DNA of 64,000 bases from Mycolicibacterium sp. GF69 (GCF_003284965.1 NZ_QMEW01000001.1:124001-188000), one strand, 5' to 3'. Shown: positions 42,127-51,865, numbered from the stretch's first letter. A program made the numbers and translations. The notes: a model not told the origin generated them from the letters alone.

Positions 42127-42864
42127 GTGACCACCCCCTCAGCGTCGATGGCCCTCGCGGCGACCGACCAATTGGCGCTCATGCCGGACTTCCTCGACCC
42201 GATGACGTTGCTCGGCTACTTCGGCGCCTGGGCGCTGGTCGGGCTGCTGGTGGTCGTCTTCGTCGAATCCGGGGTGCTGTTCCCGATCCTGCCGGGCGAC
42301 TCGCTGCTGTTCGTGGCGGGCATGCTGGCCGCAGGCACCGCCGCGCTGGCCGAAGAGGGCGGCGACGTCATCAACTTCCAGCTCTGGCAGCTGCTGGTGT
42401 TCATCCCCATCGCCGCCGTGCTGGGCGGGCAGGTCGGGTACTGGATCGGACGCAACCTCGGCACCGCGATGTTCAAACCGGACTCCCGGATCCTGAAACA
42501 GAAGTACCTCGAAGAAGCACACGTGTTCTTCGAGCAGCGCGGCCCGTTCGCGATCGTCATCGCCCGCTTCGTGCCCATCGTGCGCACGCTCGCGCCGCTC
42601 ACCGCGGGTGCGGCCCGGATGAGTTATCCGGTGTTCACGCTGTTCAACGTCATCGGGGCGCTCGTGTGGGGTATCGGCCTTACGCTGCTCGGCTACTGGC
42701 TCGGCCGGTTCGAGGCCGTGCAGAAACTGCTCGAGCCGATCGTGATCGCGATCGTCGTGGTCTCGGTGCTGCCGATGTTCATCGAGTGGTACAAGCGCCG
42801 CCGCGCGGCCAAACGGTCCGCGATCACCGCGCCGCCGATCGACTCCGGCGAGCAGCCCGGCTAA
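42127..42864 (+). CDS. dedA: DedA-family membrane protein
   Basis: A 245 aa membrane protein of the SNARE-associated/DedA family. The hallmarks are FVESGVLFPILPGDSLLF, the GQVGYWIGRNLG turn and FVPIVRTLAPLTAGAARM. DedA proteins move lipid carriers across the membrane. The GTG at 42127 has TATCTT 8 nt upstream; an ATG at 42148 is a shorter option. It overlaps the nhaA tail by four bases. Confidence 0.88.
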   Translation: MTTPSASMALAATDQLALMPDFLDPMTLLGYFGAWALVGLLVVVFVESGVLFPILPGDSLLFVAGMLAAGTAALAEEGGDVINFQLWQLLVFIPIAAVLGGQVGYWIGRNLGTAMFKPDSRILKQKYLEEAHVFFEQRGPFAIVIARFVPIVRTLAPLTAGAARMSYPVFTLFNVIGALVWGIGLTLLGYWLGRFEAVQKLLEPIVIAIVVVSVLPMFIEWYKRRRAAKRSAITAPPIDSGEQPG

Positions 42865-44714
42865 CGCCCCGCTCGGCTGTTCTCGAGCGCGCGGATCAGG
42901 CTGGCCGCGTCCCACGGACCCTTGTGCCGCACGCCGTTGACGAAGAACGTCGGCGTCGAGTTCAGATCCATCAGCTCGGCGTCCTGCGCGTCGTCCTGAA
43001 CGTGGTGCAGCACCTTCGACGTGTGCACCCGCACGTCCTCGTCGAACCGTTCGATGTCGCAGCCCGCCGCCACGGCGTAGCGGTACATGTCCGACCACTC
43101 GAGGTCGTCCTGATGGCCGAACAGTTCGTGGGCCATCTCCCAGAACCTGCCCTGCAGCGCGGCCGCCTCGCTCGCTCGTGCGGCGTCGAACGCGCGCGGG
43201 TGCGCGCGCTCCAACGGCAGGTGCCGCCACACGTAGCGCAGGTCGACACCGAAGTGCTCGCGCACCTCGTCGATCGCCCCGGTGGCGCGGCTGCAGAACG
43301 GGCACTCGAAGTCGCCGTACTCCACCAGCGTCAGCGGTGCGTCGGGTGCGCCTTTGATGTGATCACGGTCGGGGTCGATCGGCCGCAACAGCTTCAGGCC
43401 GATCGGGTCGGGCGGGCTGACCCAGTCGGTGACGCGGAAGATTGCCCACCCGAGGAGAAACGCGACCACCGATGCGATCAGCACACCGATGATGGCCTGT
43501 TCCTGGCGCGCCGGATCGTCGATCGCGATATCGACGATGAAAAGCGAGATCGTGAAGCCGATTCCGGACAGCGCCGCGCCGCCCGCGATGCGGCGCATCG
43601 TCAGACCGGGCGCCAGTTCGCCGACGGAGCTGCGCTGCATGACCCACGTCGATGTGGTGATGCCGACGAACTTGCCGACGACCAGACCCGCCACGATGCC
43701 CCACGTCAGGGGCGAGCGCAGGGCCGCGGACACGGTCTGGGCGTCGAGTTGCACCCCGGCGTTGACCAACGCGAACAGGGGCAGCACCGCGAACGACACA
43801 TACGGCCCGACGCCGGTCTGCAGTCGCTCGTTGATCGAGATCGAATCACGCAGCCCGCGGGTCACCTCGCGCGCGTAGCGCGAGTTCGGCGATTGCCGGA
43901 ACGCCCGGATGCGCGCGACGACCTCCTCGACCTGACTGCGTTCGGGCGAGAACACCGGGATGAGCAGCGCCAGCGCGACACCGGCCAGCGTCGGGTGCAC
44001 ACCCGCTAGCTGCAGGCTCACCCACAGCGCGAAGCCGAGCGCGGCGTAGGCCGGTCCGCGCACCGCGGGCAGCAACCGCACCAGCGCGATCGCCACGATG
44101 AGGCCGAACGAGACCACAAGTGGCACAACGTCGATGCGGTCGGAATAGAACAGCGCGATCACGCACAGCGCACCGACGTCGTCGACGACGGCCAGGGTGA
44201 GCAGGAAGATGCGCAGTCGGGCCGGAAACTTCGGTTTGATGATCGCCAGTGCGCCGATCAGGAACGCAGTGTCGGTGGAGATCACCACACCCCACGCCTG
44301 CGCATCCTCACCCGAGGGGTTGAACAGCAGGAAGATTGCGGCGGGCACCGCCAGGCCGGCGATCGCCGCGACCACGGGCACCGCGGCCCTCGCCCGGTCG
44401 GTGAGCTCACCGATGGCGAACTCGTGCTTCACCTCCAGCCCGACGATGAAGAAGAAGAACGCCATCAGCCCGTCGTTGATCAGGTGCTTGACGGTCAGTT
44501 CGAAGCGGTGCTCGGCGAACGTGAACCCGACGTGCGTGTCGAGCAGCGTCCAATAGCTATGCGCCCATGGCGAATTGGCCCAGAGCAGCGCAGCGACGGT
44601 GCAGAGCAGCAGCAGGGCCGCCGCGGCGTTCTCCCCGCTCTTGGCTGCGTGCGCGTCGCGACTGAACCGGGTGGGAAGCAGGCGGATGATCCGCGGTCCG
44701 GCCGCCGTGCTCAC
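42861..44714 (-). CDS. nhaA: NhaA Na+/H+ antiporter fused to a DsbA-like thioredoxin domain
   Basis: A 617 aa fusion. Residues about 25-415 are NhaA, with the ion-binding VVDDVGA (Asp178, Asp179) and helix STDTAF (Asp148). Residues about 440-617 form a DsbA-type domain with Cys471-Pro-Phe-Cys474 and a cis-Pro-like STPTFF near 588. The GTG overlaps the stop of the GH76 gene. Canonical NhaA would leave the C-terminus in the cytoplasm, odd for a DsbA fold. Actinobacterial NhaA-thioredoxin fusions are known in databases; the joint role is not. Confidence 0.9.
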   Translation of the reverse strand: MSTAAGPRIIRLLPTRFSRDAHAAKSGENAAAALLLLCTVAALLWANSPWAHSYWTLLDTHVGFTFAEHRFELTVKHLINDGLMAFFFFIVGLEVKHEFAIGELTDRARAAVPVVAAIAGLAVPAAIFLLFNPSGEDAQAWGVVISTDTAFLIGALAIIKPKFPARLRIFLLTLAVVDDVGALCVIALFYSDRIDVVPLVVSFGLIVAIALVRLLPAVRGPAYAALGFALWVSLQLAGVHPTLAGVALALLIPVFSPERSQVEEVVARIRAFRQSPNSRYAREVTRGLRDSISINERLQTGVGPYVSFAVLPLFALVNAGVQLDAQTVSAALRSPLTWGIVAGLVVGKFVGITTSTWVMQRSSVGELAPGLTMRRIAGGAALSGIGFTISLFIVDIAIDDPARQEQAIIGVLIASVVAFLLGWAIFRVTDWVSPPDPIGLKLLRPIDPDRDHIKGAPDAPLTLVEYGDFECPFCSRATGAIDEVREHFGVDLRYVWRHLPLERAHPRAFDAARASEAAALQGRFWEMAHELFGHQDDLEWSDMYRYAVAAGCDIERFDEDVRVHTSKVLHHVQDDAQDAELMDLNSTPTFFVNGVRHKGPWDAASLIRALENSRAGR

Positions 44715-45820
44715 TCCTCGGCGCCACCGCTGCTGACGTGAGCGGCCTCCATCAGCATCCATCCCGCCAGTTGCACCGACAGGTCGCGCTCGGGTACCTC
44801 CGAGGCGTTGACTGCGCCTTCGACGAACTGGGCCTGTCCGCCTGCGGCCGTGGGGATTTCGGCGGTGCGGTCCCAGAATGCGCTGAACAGCGGCAGACCG
44901 TCGACGACCTGACGGTTCTGCCACGCGGCCTCCGCCGACGCGAGCACCAGTGCGCGGGCGGTGTCGCGGGCCGCGGCGTCGGCCTCACCGCGCTGCGGCA
45001 GTGTGGTCGCGACGAGTGCGAGGTAGCGCGCCAGGATGCCGTTGAACAGGCCGCCGTCCCCGCCACCGGCGCCCTTGATGACGCCGTCGGTCGTCATGTG
45101 TTCGGCGACCGCGGCGACCAGGCGGTGCACCCGGCTGGCGTGGTGGGGGTCATCGGTTCGGGCGGCCAGTTCGGTCTCCATGCCCAGCACCACCCCCTGG
45201 CAGTAGGTGTACTCGGCGCGCACCAGCGAGCCGCCCTTGATCCCGTCGAACACCAGGTGGGTGTCGGGGTCGATCAGCGTCTCCTCGAGCCACTCCGACA
45301 TCTGCTGTGCGCGGCGCAGTCGGTCGTAGCGGGCCAGGAAGATCGCCGCCGGGCCGTTGGCGGGCGCGTTGAAGAACTGGTCCTGCTTGCGCCACGGGAT
45401 GCCGCCGCCGTCCTCGGGCACCCACGCGTTGACGAACTGGTCGCAGAGCTTTTTCAGCGCCTTGGGGCGCTCCACCGACGCGAGGCTGCCCGCGCGTTCC
45501 AGCGCCAGCGCGAGCCACGCCATGTCGTCGTAGTAGTCGTTGACCCAGGACAGGTTGTTGCGCAACCGGTGTCCGCGGATCTGGCGGGCGATCATCTTCT
45601 GCCGCTCGGGGCGCGGATCTCGCAGTTGCGCGTCGACGAGGTTGTCCAGCAGGTGTGCCTGCCACCAGTAATGCCACGTGCCGAACAGCCGGTGTCGCCG
45701 CGCCGCGGGCCAGGCGACCACGCCCAGCTGCGTGCCGGGCAGTGCCCACAACCGTTTGAGGTGTCGCTTGGTGATCGCGGCCTCAGCGCTGGCTGCGCGA
45801 TTGGCCCAGAGCTGATCCAT
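44711..45820 (-). CDS. GH76-family glycoside hydrolase-like protein (Rv0365c-type)
   Basis: A 369 aa (alpha/alpha)6-barrel protein. The alpha-1,6-mannanase active-site pair appears as YYDDMAWLALAL at about residue 97-108. No signal peptide is visible, so it is expected in the cytoplasm, which is unusual for a mannan hydrolase. The stop overlaps the nhaA start (GTGA). In mycobacteria a role on phosphatidylinositol mannosides or lipoarabinomannan precursors is conceivable. Confidence 0.83.
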   Translation of the reverse strand: MDQLWANRAASAEAAITKRHLKRLWALPGTQLGVVAWPAARRHRLFGTWHYWWQAHLLDNLVDAQLRDPRPERQKMIARQIRGHRLRNNLSWVNDYYDDMAWLALALERAGSLASVERPKALKKLCDQFVNAWVPEDGGGIPWRKQDQFFNAPANGPAAIFLARYDRLRRAQQMSEWLEETLIDPDTHLVFDGIKGGSLVRAEYTYCQGVVLGMETELAARTDDPHHASRVHRLVAAVAEHMTTDGVIKGAGGGDGGLFNGILARYLALVATTLPQRGEADAAARDTARALVLASAEAAWQNRQVVDGLPLFSAFWDRTAEIPTAAGGQAQFVEGAVNASEVPERDLSVQLAGWMLMEAAHVSSGGAEE

Positions 45821-45835
45821 GGTGTTGATCCTGCC

Positions 45836-46507
45836 CTACCAGGCCGCCGAAAGGTCCCCGTGTTGGGTGATCCAGGTGTGCATTGCGATGCCCGCCGCGA
45901 CGCCGGCGTTGATGCTGCGCGTCGAGCCGAACTGTGCGATGGACACGGTGAGCGCGGCCCCGGCTCTGGCCTCGGCGGTGATTCCGGGGCCCTCTTGGCC
46001 GAAGATCATCAGGCATTCCCGCGGCAACTGGGTGTTCTCGATCCGCGCGGCTCCCGGGATGTTGTCGACGGCCACGACCCTCAGCCCCGTTTCGGCGGCG
46101 AATGCGAGCATCGCCTCGGTGGTGTCGTGGTGGCGCAGCCGCTGGTAGCGGTCGGTCACCATCGCGCCGCGGCGGTTCCACCGCCGTCTGCCGACGATGT
46201 GCACGGTGTCGACGGCGAACGCGTTCGCGGTGCGCACCACCGCGCCGATGTTGGCGTCGTTGCCGAAGTTCTCGATCGCGATGTGCAGCGCGTGCCTGCG
46301 CGTGTCGATGTCGGCGACGATCGCTTCACGCGTCCAATAGCGGTACGCGTCAACGACGTTGCGGGTGTCACCGCTCCGCAGCAGTTCGGGGTCGTAGCGC
46401 GGATCGTCGGGGAACGGGCCCGGCCACGGACCGACTCCGGGAGCCTCACCCCACTCGGTCGGACCCGGCACGACGTCACCGCCCAAGCTCGCGGGGGGTT
46501 CAGTCAT
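45836..46507 (-). CDS. SpoU-family RNA 2'-O-methyltransferase
   Basis: A 223 aa SPOUT-class methyltransferase. The SAM-binding trefoil-knot motifs are NFGNDANIGAVVRTA, MIFGQEGPGI and FGSTRSINAGVAAGIAM. An N-terminal extension of about 55 residues precedes the catalytic domain. It should methylate a ribose in tRNA or rRNA. The start overlaps the stop of the lipoprotein gene by eight bases, and the GH76 gene follows 15 bases on. Confidence 0.9.
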   Translation of the reverse strand: MTEPPASLGGDVVPGPTEWGEAPGVGPWPGPFPDDPRYDPELLRSGDTRNVVDAYRYWTREAIVADIDTRRHALHIAIENFGNDANIGAVVRTANAFAVDTVHIVGRRRWNRRGAMVTDRYQRLRHHDTTEAMLAFAAETGLRVVAVDNIPGAARIENTQLPRECLMIFGQEGPGITAEARAGAALTVSIAQFGSTRSINAGVAAGIAMHTWITQHGDLSAAW

Positions 46508-47399
46508 CGGTGGTCCACAGCGCGGCGTGCGTGCCGATCAGCGAGATGGTCGGATACAACAGGGCCTGGTTGATATCGCCCTGGGTGCACAGCGATGCGC
46601 GGACCTGCACCGCGTCGCGGGAGGCGTCGGGCAGCACCAGTACCGAGGCGCCGTAGACGTCGCACGCGTGGCTGAGTCCCGGCGCGGGCAGGCTCGGCGA
46701 CACCAGCACCATCGCGGGCCCGCCGCGCTTTTCGGACGCTTCGCGGTATTGCTCTGCCACACCACTGATTTCGAGTCCGATCAGCATGTACCCGTTGCCG
46801 GTGAACGCGTTGGGGTCGCCGAGCGCCGCCGGCTCGAGCATGGCGCCGTCGGCGCGGAACGCGTCCAGGCTGGTGGTCTTGAGCGACAACCCGGTGTCGT
46901 TGTCCCGGACTGCTGGCAGTCCGACCGGAAAGGCCGCGGGATGCGCGACGGTGGTGCCCGGCGTCCGGTCGCGCGCCGAATAGGCGTAAACGCCCCGCAC
47001 CTGCACCTGGTCGCGCGCCGGTCCGATACACACCGTGCCGCTGAGACGGTCGGGTGCCGGGGCCGAGAGTGGTTGCAACTCAAGGTCGGGAACGTCGCGA
47101 CAGCTGCCGATGGCGTTGGCCTCGATCGGGTGCGCGAGCGCACCGTAGAGACCAAACCGGATGTCTTCGGGTTTGGCGTGCGCCCCACCGGCTTCCGAAG
47201 GGGACGCGTCGACGTCGAAGAGCGCGTGGTCGCCCTCGAATCGCAGGTTCGAGACCGACATGTTCCACCCCAGCGCCGCAAGCGATTCGCCGATGGTGGC
47301 GGTTTGCGCCGCGTACGGATCACCCGACCGGTCGTCACTGGAACACGCCGATGCCGCGAGTACGACGACCGCGGTCAGCGCCGCGATCAGCGCACGCAC
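46500..47399 (-). CDS. Lipoprotein of unknown function (Rv0381c-like position)
   Basis: A 299 aa exported protein with a signal peptide and a lipobox-like ASAC ending at Cys19. The rest is a beta-rich domain with four more Cys, likely two disulfides. No enzymatic motif is seen. A GTG start is used. It lies between an SDR gene and a SpoU gene, all minus strand; the 3-prime end overlaps the SpoU start. Confidence 0.75.
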   Translation of the reverse strand: MRALIAALTAVVVLAASACSSDDRSGDPYAAQTATIGESLAALGWNMSVSNLRFEGDHALFDVDASPSEAGGAHAKPEDIRFGLYGALAHPIEANAIGSCRDVPDLELQPLSAPAPDRLSGTVCIGPARDQVQVRGVYAYSARDRTPGTTVAHPAAFPVGLPAVRDNDTGLSLKTTSLDAFRADGAMLEPAALGDPNAFTGNGYMLIGLEISGVAEQYREASEKRGGPAMVLVSPSLPAPGLSHACDVYGASVLVLPDASRDAVQVRASLCTQGDINQALLYPTISLIGTHAALWTTDD

Positions 47400-47411
47400 G
47401 TACGCGAAGCC

Positions 47412-48200
47412 CTATGTCCGCCCACGGCCCCTGCCCACGACTTTGGTCATGGCGCGCACCAGGTTTCGCGGGACCATTCGCCCGCCCGTGGTGAGCGCCT
47501 TGTACTGCAGACCGGGGATGATCACCACTTTGTTCGTCTTGGTGTCCTTGCCGACAGAGGCCATCGTCTCGCGCACCACATCGTCGACCTCGAGCCAGAA
47601 CCACGACGGCGTGCCGGCCATGTCGATACCCGCCCGCTGGTGAAACTCGGTGCGCACGAATCCCGGACACAGCGCGTGCACGCCGACGCCGGTGCCGCCC
47701 AGCCCGTTCGCGAGCCCCTCCGAGAATGCGATCACCCACGCCTTGGAGGCCGAATACGTCGAACCGCGCCCCGGCAGCAGACCGGCCACGCTGGCGACGT
47801 TGATCACCGTGCCACGGTCGGCGGCGAGCATGGGCGGCAGCGCCGCATGCGTCAGCTGCATGACCGCGGTGACGTTGACGTCCAACTGCGATTGCAGCAG
47901 CGCGAGATCGGAGGTCCAGAACTCCCCGGAAGTGCCGAAGCCCGCGTTGTTGACCAGCACCTGCACACCCGCGGCCAGCCGGTCGGCCACCTTGGCACGG
48001 TCGGCGGCCTCGGCCAGATCGGCGGGGAGCACCTCGACGTTCGCGCCGGCCTCATCGCGCAGCTCGGCGGCCAGGCGGTCGAGCCGTGCGCCGTCGCGGG
48101 CAACGAGGACGAGGTCATGGCCGTCTCGTGCGTACCTGTGCGCGAAGCCCGCGCCGATACCCGACGTCGGCCCGGTGATCAGTGCGACGGGGCGAGACAT
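47412..48200 (-). CDS. Short-chain dehydrogenase/reductase
   Basis: A 262 aa classical SDR: cofactor motif TGPTSGIG (9-16), NNAG, catalytic Ser and YSASK. The C-terminus is basic (RGRGR). TAACCT (48207-48212) lies 6 nt before the ATG, so despite following ttfA by 13 bases it probably has its own leaderless promoter. The substrate is unknown; proximity to ttfA suggests a lipid-linked role, weakly. Confidence 0.86.
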   Translation of the reverse strand: MSRPVALITGPTSGIGAGFAHRYARDGHDLVLVARDGARLDRLAAELRDEAGANVEVLPADLAEAADRAKVADRLAAGVQVLVNNAGFGTSGEFWTSDLALLQSQLDVNVTAVMQLTHAALPPMLAADRGTVINVASVAGLLPGRGSTYSASKAWVIAFSEGLANGLGGTGVGVHALCPGFVRTEFHQRAGIDMAGTPSWFWLEVDDVVRETMASVGKDTKTNKVVIIPGLQYKALTTGGRMVPRNLVRAMTKVVGRGRGRT

Positions 48201-48213
48201 GGTTTCAGGTTAC

Positions 48214-49053
48214 TTACCGCTGATAGTGCGGGGACTGCCGTCCGTTGCGCGACGGCGGTTGCCGCCTGGCCGCATCCGGCCGGGGCGGCGGCTGCTGGGC
48301 GTAGCGAGCGGCTTCGGGACGCGGCGGCGCCTCGGGACGGCCGGCAGCCTGTTCGGCGCGACCGGCCGCGGGGATCAGCGGGCGGCTCGGTGCCCCGCTG
48401 CGCCGGGCCAGCGCGCCCTGGCTGCTCTGGCTCGTCATCGCCTGCGGCGTCGGCGGCAGCACCCGCAGCAGATCGTTGAACTGACGCACGGTGCGCAGCC
48501 CCTCATCCCATTGCGCCCGCGTGCTGGTGACCGGCATCGAAACCAGGGTCCAGTGCTCCTCGTTCCACATGATCTCGGCGCAGTCCGGCGCGGTGTGGGC
48601 GAACGTCACCATCCGCCGGTCGCAGGCACGCCGGGCGGCGTCGAGGTTGGTGGAGTAGACCATGCGCGGCCCGATCGCGCCGAGTAGCCAGATGTCGTTC
48701 TCCCGCGGCTCTTTGATGCCTTTGAGTCGCAGGTCGACGACGACGTTGGTGCCGACCTTGCGGTGCAGCGCGATCACGGTCGCGACGTCTTCGAGGTCGA
48801 AGATGAACACCGCTTCGCCGCGGATCTGCCCGAGCACGACGTTCTTAGCGGTGACATCACCGACCGTCGACATCACCCCGCGCTTCCAGCGCTTGAGGAT
48901 GTCGCGTGATTCGTGTTCGTAGTCGAAGCCGTGCGACTTCGCCCACGACTTGCGTCGCCGCCCCAGCCCGCGTCGACGGTCGATGTCGACGTACAGCAGC
49001 ACGCCCGCACCCACGAAGCAGAGAGCGGACAGCGTGAACCAAAGCGGAACCAT
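48214..49053 (-). CDS. ttfA: TtfA, trehalose monomycolate transport factor (Rv0383c-type)
   Basis: A 279 aa protein with one N-terminal helix (about 5-24), a cytoplasmic alpha+beta domain (about 35-200) and a Pro/Arg/Gln-rich tail. Position beside clpB and architecture match mycobacterial TtfA, reported as an accessory factor of the mycolate transporter MmpL3. TAGGCT (49062-49067) lies 8 nt before the ATG. MmpL3 is not in this window. The assignment rests on recalled synteny plus architecture. Confidence 0.82.
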   Translation of the reverse strand: MVPLWFTLSALCFVGAGVLLYVDIDRRRGLGRRRKSWAKSHGFDYEHESRDILKRWKRGVMSTVGDVTAKNVVLGQIRGEAVFIFDLEDVATVIALHRKVGTNVVVDLRLKGIKEPRENDIWLLGAIGPRMVYSTNLDAARRACDRRMVTFAHTAPDCAEIMWNEEHWTLVSMPVTSTRAQWDEGLRTVRQFNDLLRVLPPTPQAMTSQSSQGALARRSGAPSRPLIPAAGRAEQAAGRPEAPPRPEAARYAQQPPPRPDAARRQPPSRNGRQSPHYQR

Positions 49054-49126
49054 CGCGTCCTAGCCTACTTGCAGGTAGCCCTCAAATCCGAACTCGAGCG
49101 GATCACAACCCGGCATCGTGCGATAT

Positions 49127-49197
49127 CCGCCGCGCGAAACTGTATTCCAGCAGGTGTCTACTCGACATTTCGCTGCCGGAATACAGTTTCGCGGCGG
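49127..49197. terminator. Long imperfect hairpin after clpB
   Basis: The 27-base arm at 49127-49153 pairs with the 25-base arm at 49173-49197, with one mismatch and a two-base bulge; the central 14 bp (CGAAACTGTATTCC) are perfect, and the loop is 19 bases. It starts 19 bases beyond the clpB stop, between clpB and the ttfA promoter, so it likely terminates clpB. Confidence 0.75.
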
Positions 49198-49215
49198 TAC
49201 GCCGAAGATCGCTTC

Positions 49216-51762
49216 TCAGCCGAGGACCAGCGCGTCGCCGTCGGCGCTCACGTTGACCGGCACGATGTCGCCGTCGTGCACATCACCTGCCAACAGCATC
49301 TTGGCGAGCTGGTCGCCGATGGCCTGCTGGATCAGCCGCCGCAATGGGCGGGCGCCGTAGAGCGGGTCGAAGCCCCGCTGAGCCAGCCACTTCTTCGCCG
49401 GCAGCGACACCTCGAGCGTGAGCCTGCGCTGCGCTAAACGCTTCGCCAGCTGCTCGAGCTGGATGTCGACGATGTGGACCAGCTCCTCGGGGTCGAGCCC
49501 GTCGAAGATGATCACATCATCGAGCCGGTTGATGAACTCCGGCTTGAACGCCGAGCGCACCGCGGCCATCACTTGCTCCTCCGTCCCGCCGGCGCCCAGG
49601 TTCGACGTCAGGATCAGGATCGTGTTGCGGAAGTCGACCGTGCGGCCCTGACCGTCAGTCAGCCGGCCCTCGTCGAGCACAGCCAACAGCACGTCGAACA
49701 CGTCAGGGTGGGCCTTCTCGATCTCGTCGAACAGGATCACCGTGTACGGACGCCGCCGCACCGCTTCAGTCAGCTGACCGCCCTGGTCGTAGCCGACGTA
49801 GCCGGGAGGGGCGCCGACCAGCCGAGCCACCGAGTGCTTCTCGCCGTACTCGCTCATGTCGATGCGGACCATCGCCCGCTCGTCGTCGAACAGGAACTCC
49901 GCCAGCGCTTTCGCCAGCTCGGTCTTACCGACGCCGGTCGGGCCGAGGAACATGAACGAGCCCGTCGGCCGGTTCGGGTCCGCGACGCCGGCGCGGCTGC
50001 GGCGCACCGCGTCGGACACGGCCTGCACCGCGCGCTTCTGCCCGACGACGCGCTTGCCCAGCTCGTCTTCCATCCGCAGCAGTTTGGCCGTCTCGCCTTC
50101 GAGCATCCGGCCCGCCGGAATACCGGTCCACGCCGACACCACATCGGCGATGTCGTCGGGTCCGACCTCTTCCTTGAGCATGACGTCCTCGCGGGCCTCG
50201 GCATGCGGGAGGGCAGCGTCGAGCTTCTTCTCGGCCTCCGGGATGCGGCCGTAGCGCAGCTCGGCGGCCTTCTCCAGGTTGCCGTCGCGTTCGGCCCGAT
50301 CGGCCTCCCCGCGCAACACCTCGAGCTGCTCCTTGAGCTCGCGGACGACGTCGATGGCGTTCTTCTCGTTCTGCCATCTGGTCGTCAGTTCGGCCAGCTT
50401 CTCCTTGTAGTCGGCGAGCTCAGCGCGCAGCTTTTCCAGCCGTTCCTTCGATGCGGCGTCCTCCTCCTTGGACAACGCCATCTCCTCGATCTCGAGGCGG
50501 CGCACCAACCGCTCGACCTCGTCGACCTCGACGGGCCGCGAGTCAATCTCCATGCGCAGCCGCGACGCGGCCTCGTCGACCAGGTCGATGGCCTTGTCCG
50601 GCAGGAACCTCGAGGTGATGTAGCGGTCCGACAGCGTCGCCGCCGAAACCAGCGCCGAGTCGGTGATGCGCACACCGTGGTGCACCTCGTAGCGGTCCTT
50701 GAGGCCGCGCAGGATCCCGACGGTGTCCTCGACCGACGGCTCGCCGACGAACACCTGCTGGAAGCGGCGTTCCAGCGCGGCGTCCTTCTCGATGTACTTG
50801 CGGTACTCGTCAAGCGTGGTGGCGCCGACCAGGCGCAGCTCACCGCGCGCCAGCATCGGTTTGATCATGTTGCCCGCGTCCATCGAGCCGTCGCCGGTCG
50901 CGCCCGCGCCGACGATGGTGTGCAGCTCGTCGATGAACGTGATGATCTGTCCCGCCGAGTTCTTGATGTCGTCGAGCACTGCCTTGAGCCGCTCCTCGAA
51001 CTCGCCGCGGTACTTAGAGCCGGCCACCATCGAGCCCAGGTCCAGGCTGACGACCGTCTTGTCGCGCAGGCTCTCCGGCACGTCGCCGGCCACGATGCGC
51101 TGGGCCAGGCCCTCGACGATCGCGGTCTTGCCGACACCGGGCTCACCGATGAGCACCGGGTTGTTCTTGGTGCGACGGCTCAGCACCTGCACGACGCGAC
51201 GGATCTCGGTGTCGCGGCCGATCACGGGGTCGAGCTTGCCTTCCTTGGCGCGCGCGGTCAGATCGGTGGAGTACTTCTCCAGCGCCTGATACGTGCCTTC
51301 GGGGTCGGGGCTGGTGACGCGGGCGCTGCCACGCACCTTGACGAATGCTTCGCGCAACGCCTGCGGCGATGCGCCGTGGCCGGTGAGCAGTTTGGCTGTG
51401 TCACTGTCTCCGGTGGCCAGGCCGACCATCAGGTGCTCGGTGGAGACGTACTCGTCGTCCATCTCGGTTGCGAGATTCTGGGCGGCGGTGATCGCGGCCA
51501 GGGCCTGGGGCGACAGCTGCGGCTGGGAGGCCGCGCCGCTGGCGCTGGGCAGCCGGTCGAGGAGCCGTTGGGCCTCGGCGCGAATCGTCGCGGGTTCGAC
51601 ACCGACGGCCTCGAGAAGGGGCGCGGCAATGCCGTCGTTCTGCGTCAGCAATGCCATCAACAGATGGGCGGGCGCGATCTGCGGGTTGCCCGCGGCGGTG
51701 GCCGCCTGCAACGACGCGGTCAGCGCCGCCTGAGTCTTGGTCGTCGGGTTGAACGAGTCCAC
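49216..51762 (-). CDS. clpB: ATP-dependent disaggregase ClpB
   Basis: An 848 aa AAA+ chaperone: Clp N domain (1-145), NBD1 with Walker A GEPGVGKT, a coiled-coil middle domain (about 400-520) and NBD2 with GPTGVGKT. It works with DnaK/DnaJ/GrpE to rescue aggregated proteins. The GTG has AGGGAAGG upstream. The promoter region carries an HspR site and a SigH-like promoter, placing it in the same heat-shock regulon as the dnaK operon at 57.8-62.2 kb. Confidence 0.97.
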   Translation of the reverse strand: MDSFNPTTKTQAALTASLQAATAAGNPQIAPAHLLMALLTQNDGIAAPLLEAVGVEPATIRAEAQRLLDRLPSASGAASQPQLSPQALAAITAAQNLATEMDDEYVSTEHLMVGLATGDSDTAKLLTGHGASPQALREAFVKVRGSARVTSPDPEGTYQALEKYSTDLTARAKEGKLDPVIGRDTEIRRVVQVLSRRTKNNPVLIGEPGVGKTAIVEGLAQRIVAGDVPESLRDKTVVSLDLGSMVAGSKYRGEFEERLKAVLDDIKNSAGQIITFIDELHTIVGAGATGDGSMDAGNMIKPMLARGELRLVGATTLDEYRKYIEKDAALERRFQQVFVGEPSVEDTVGILRGLKDRYEVHHGVRITDSALVSAATLSDRYITSRFLPDKAIDLVDEAASRLRMEIDSRPVEVDEVERLVRRLEIEEMALSKEEDAASKERLEKLRAELADYKEKLAELTTRWQNEKNAIDVVRELKEQLEVLRGEADRAERDGNLEKAAELRYGRIPEAEKKLDAALPHAEAREDVMLKEEVGPDDIADVVSAWTGIPAGRMLEGETAKLLRMEDELGKRVVGQKRAVQAVSDAVRRSRAGVADPNRPTGSFMFLGPTGVGKTELAKALAEFLFDDERAMVRIDMSEYGEKHSVARLVGAPPGYVGYDQGGQLTEAVRRRPYTVILFDEIEKAHPDVFDVLLAVLDEGRLTDGQGRTVDFRNTILILTSNLGAGGTEEQVMAAVRSAFKPEFINRLDDVIIFDGLDPEELVHIVDIQLEQLAKRLAQRRLTLEVSLPAKKWLAQRGFDPLYGARPLRRLIQQAIGDQLAKMLLAGDVHDGDIVPVNVSADGDALVLG

Positions 51763-51780
51763 GAAACCTTCCCTTTCTAG

Positions 51781-51811
51781 GTACGTGAGCCAGGTACGTG
51801 AGGCACGTGAG
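51781..51811. repeat. Triple GTACGTGAG repeat in the clpB leader
   Basis: GTACGTGAG occurs at 51781-51789 and 51794-51802, followed directly by GCACGTGAG (51803-51811). The repeats lie between the clpB promoter and its start codon, so they are in the mRNA leader. They could form alternative pairings; no function is known to me. Confidence 0.6.
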
Positions 51812-51839
51812 CCTGGGAAAAATGCTTGTCCTATTGCTC

Positions 51840-51865
51840 AACGCCGTCAATGTTGAGTCTGTTCC
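51840..51865 (-). promoter_or_regulatory. SigH/SigE-like promoter of clpB
   Basis: On the minus strand GGAAC (51861-51865) and CGTT (51840-51843) are 17 bases apart, the spacing and sequence of mycobacterial SigH/SigE promoters. SigH control of clpB is known for M. tuberculosis. The -35 element lies inside the HspR site. Confidence 0.6.

Noticed and set aside
42087..44009. 640-codon frame crossing dedA and nhaA
   Set aside because: It runs out of frame through dedA and antisense to nhaA, both of which have clear family motifs.
49474..51780. 768-codon open frame opposite clpB
   Set aside because: It is a shadow of clpB on the other strand, caused by high G+C at third positions; no motifs, and it is rich in His/Arg/Gln as antisense frames are.
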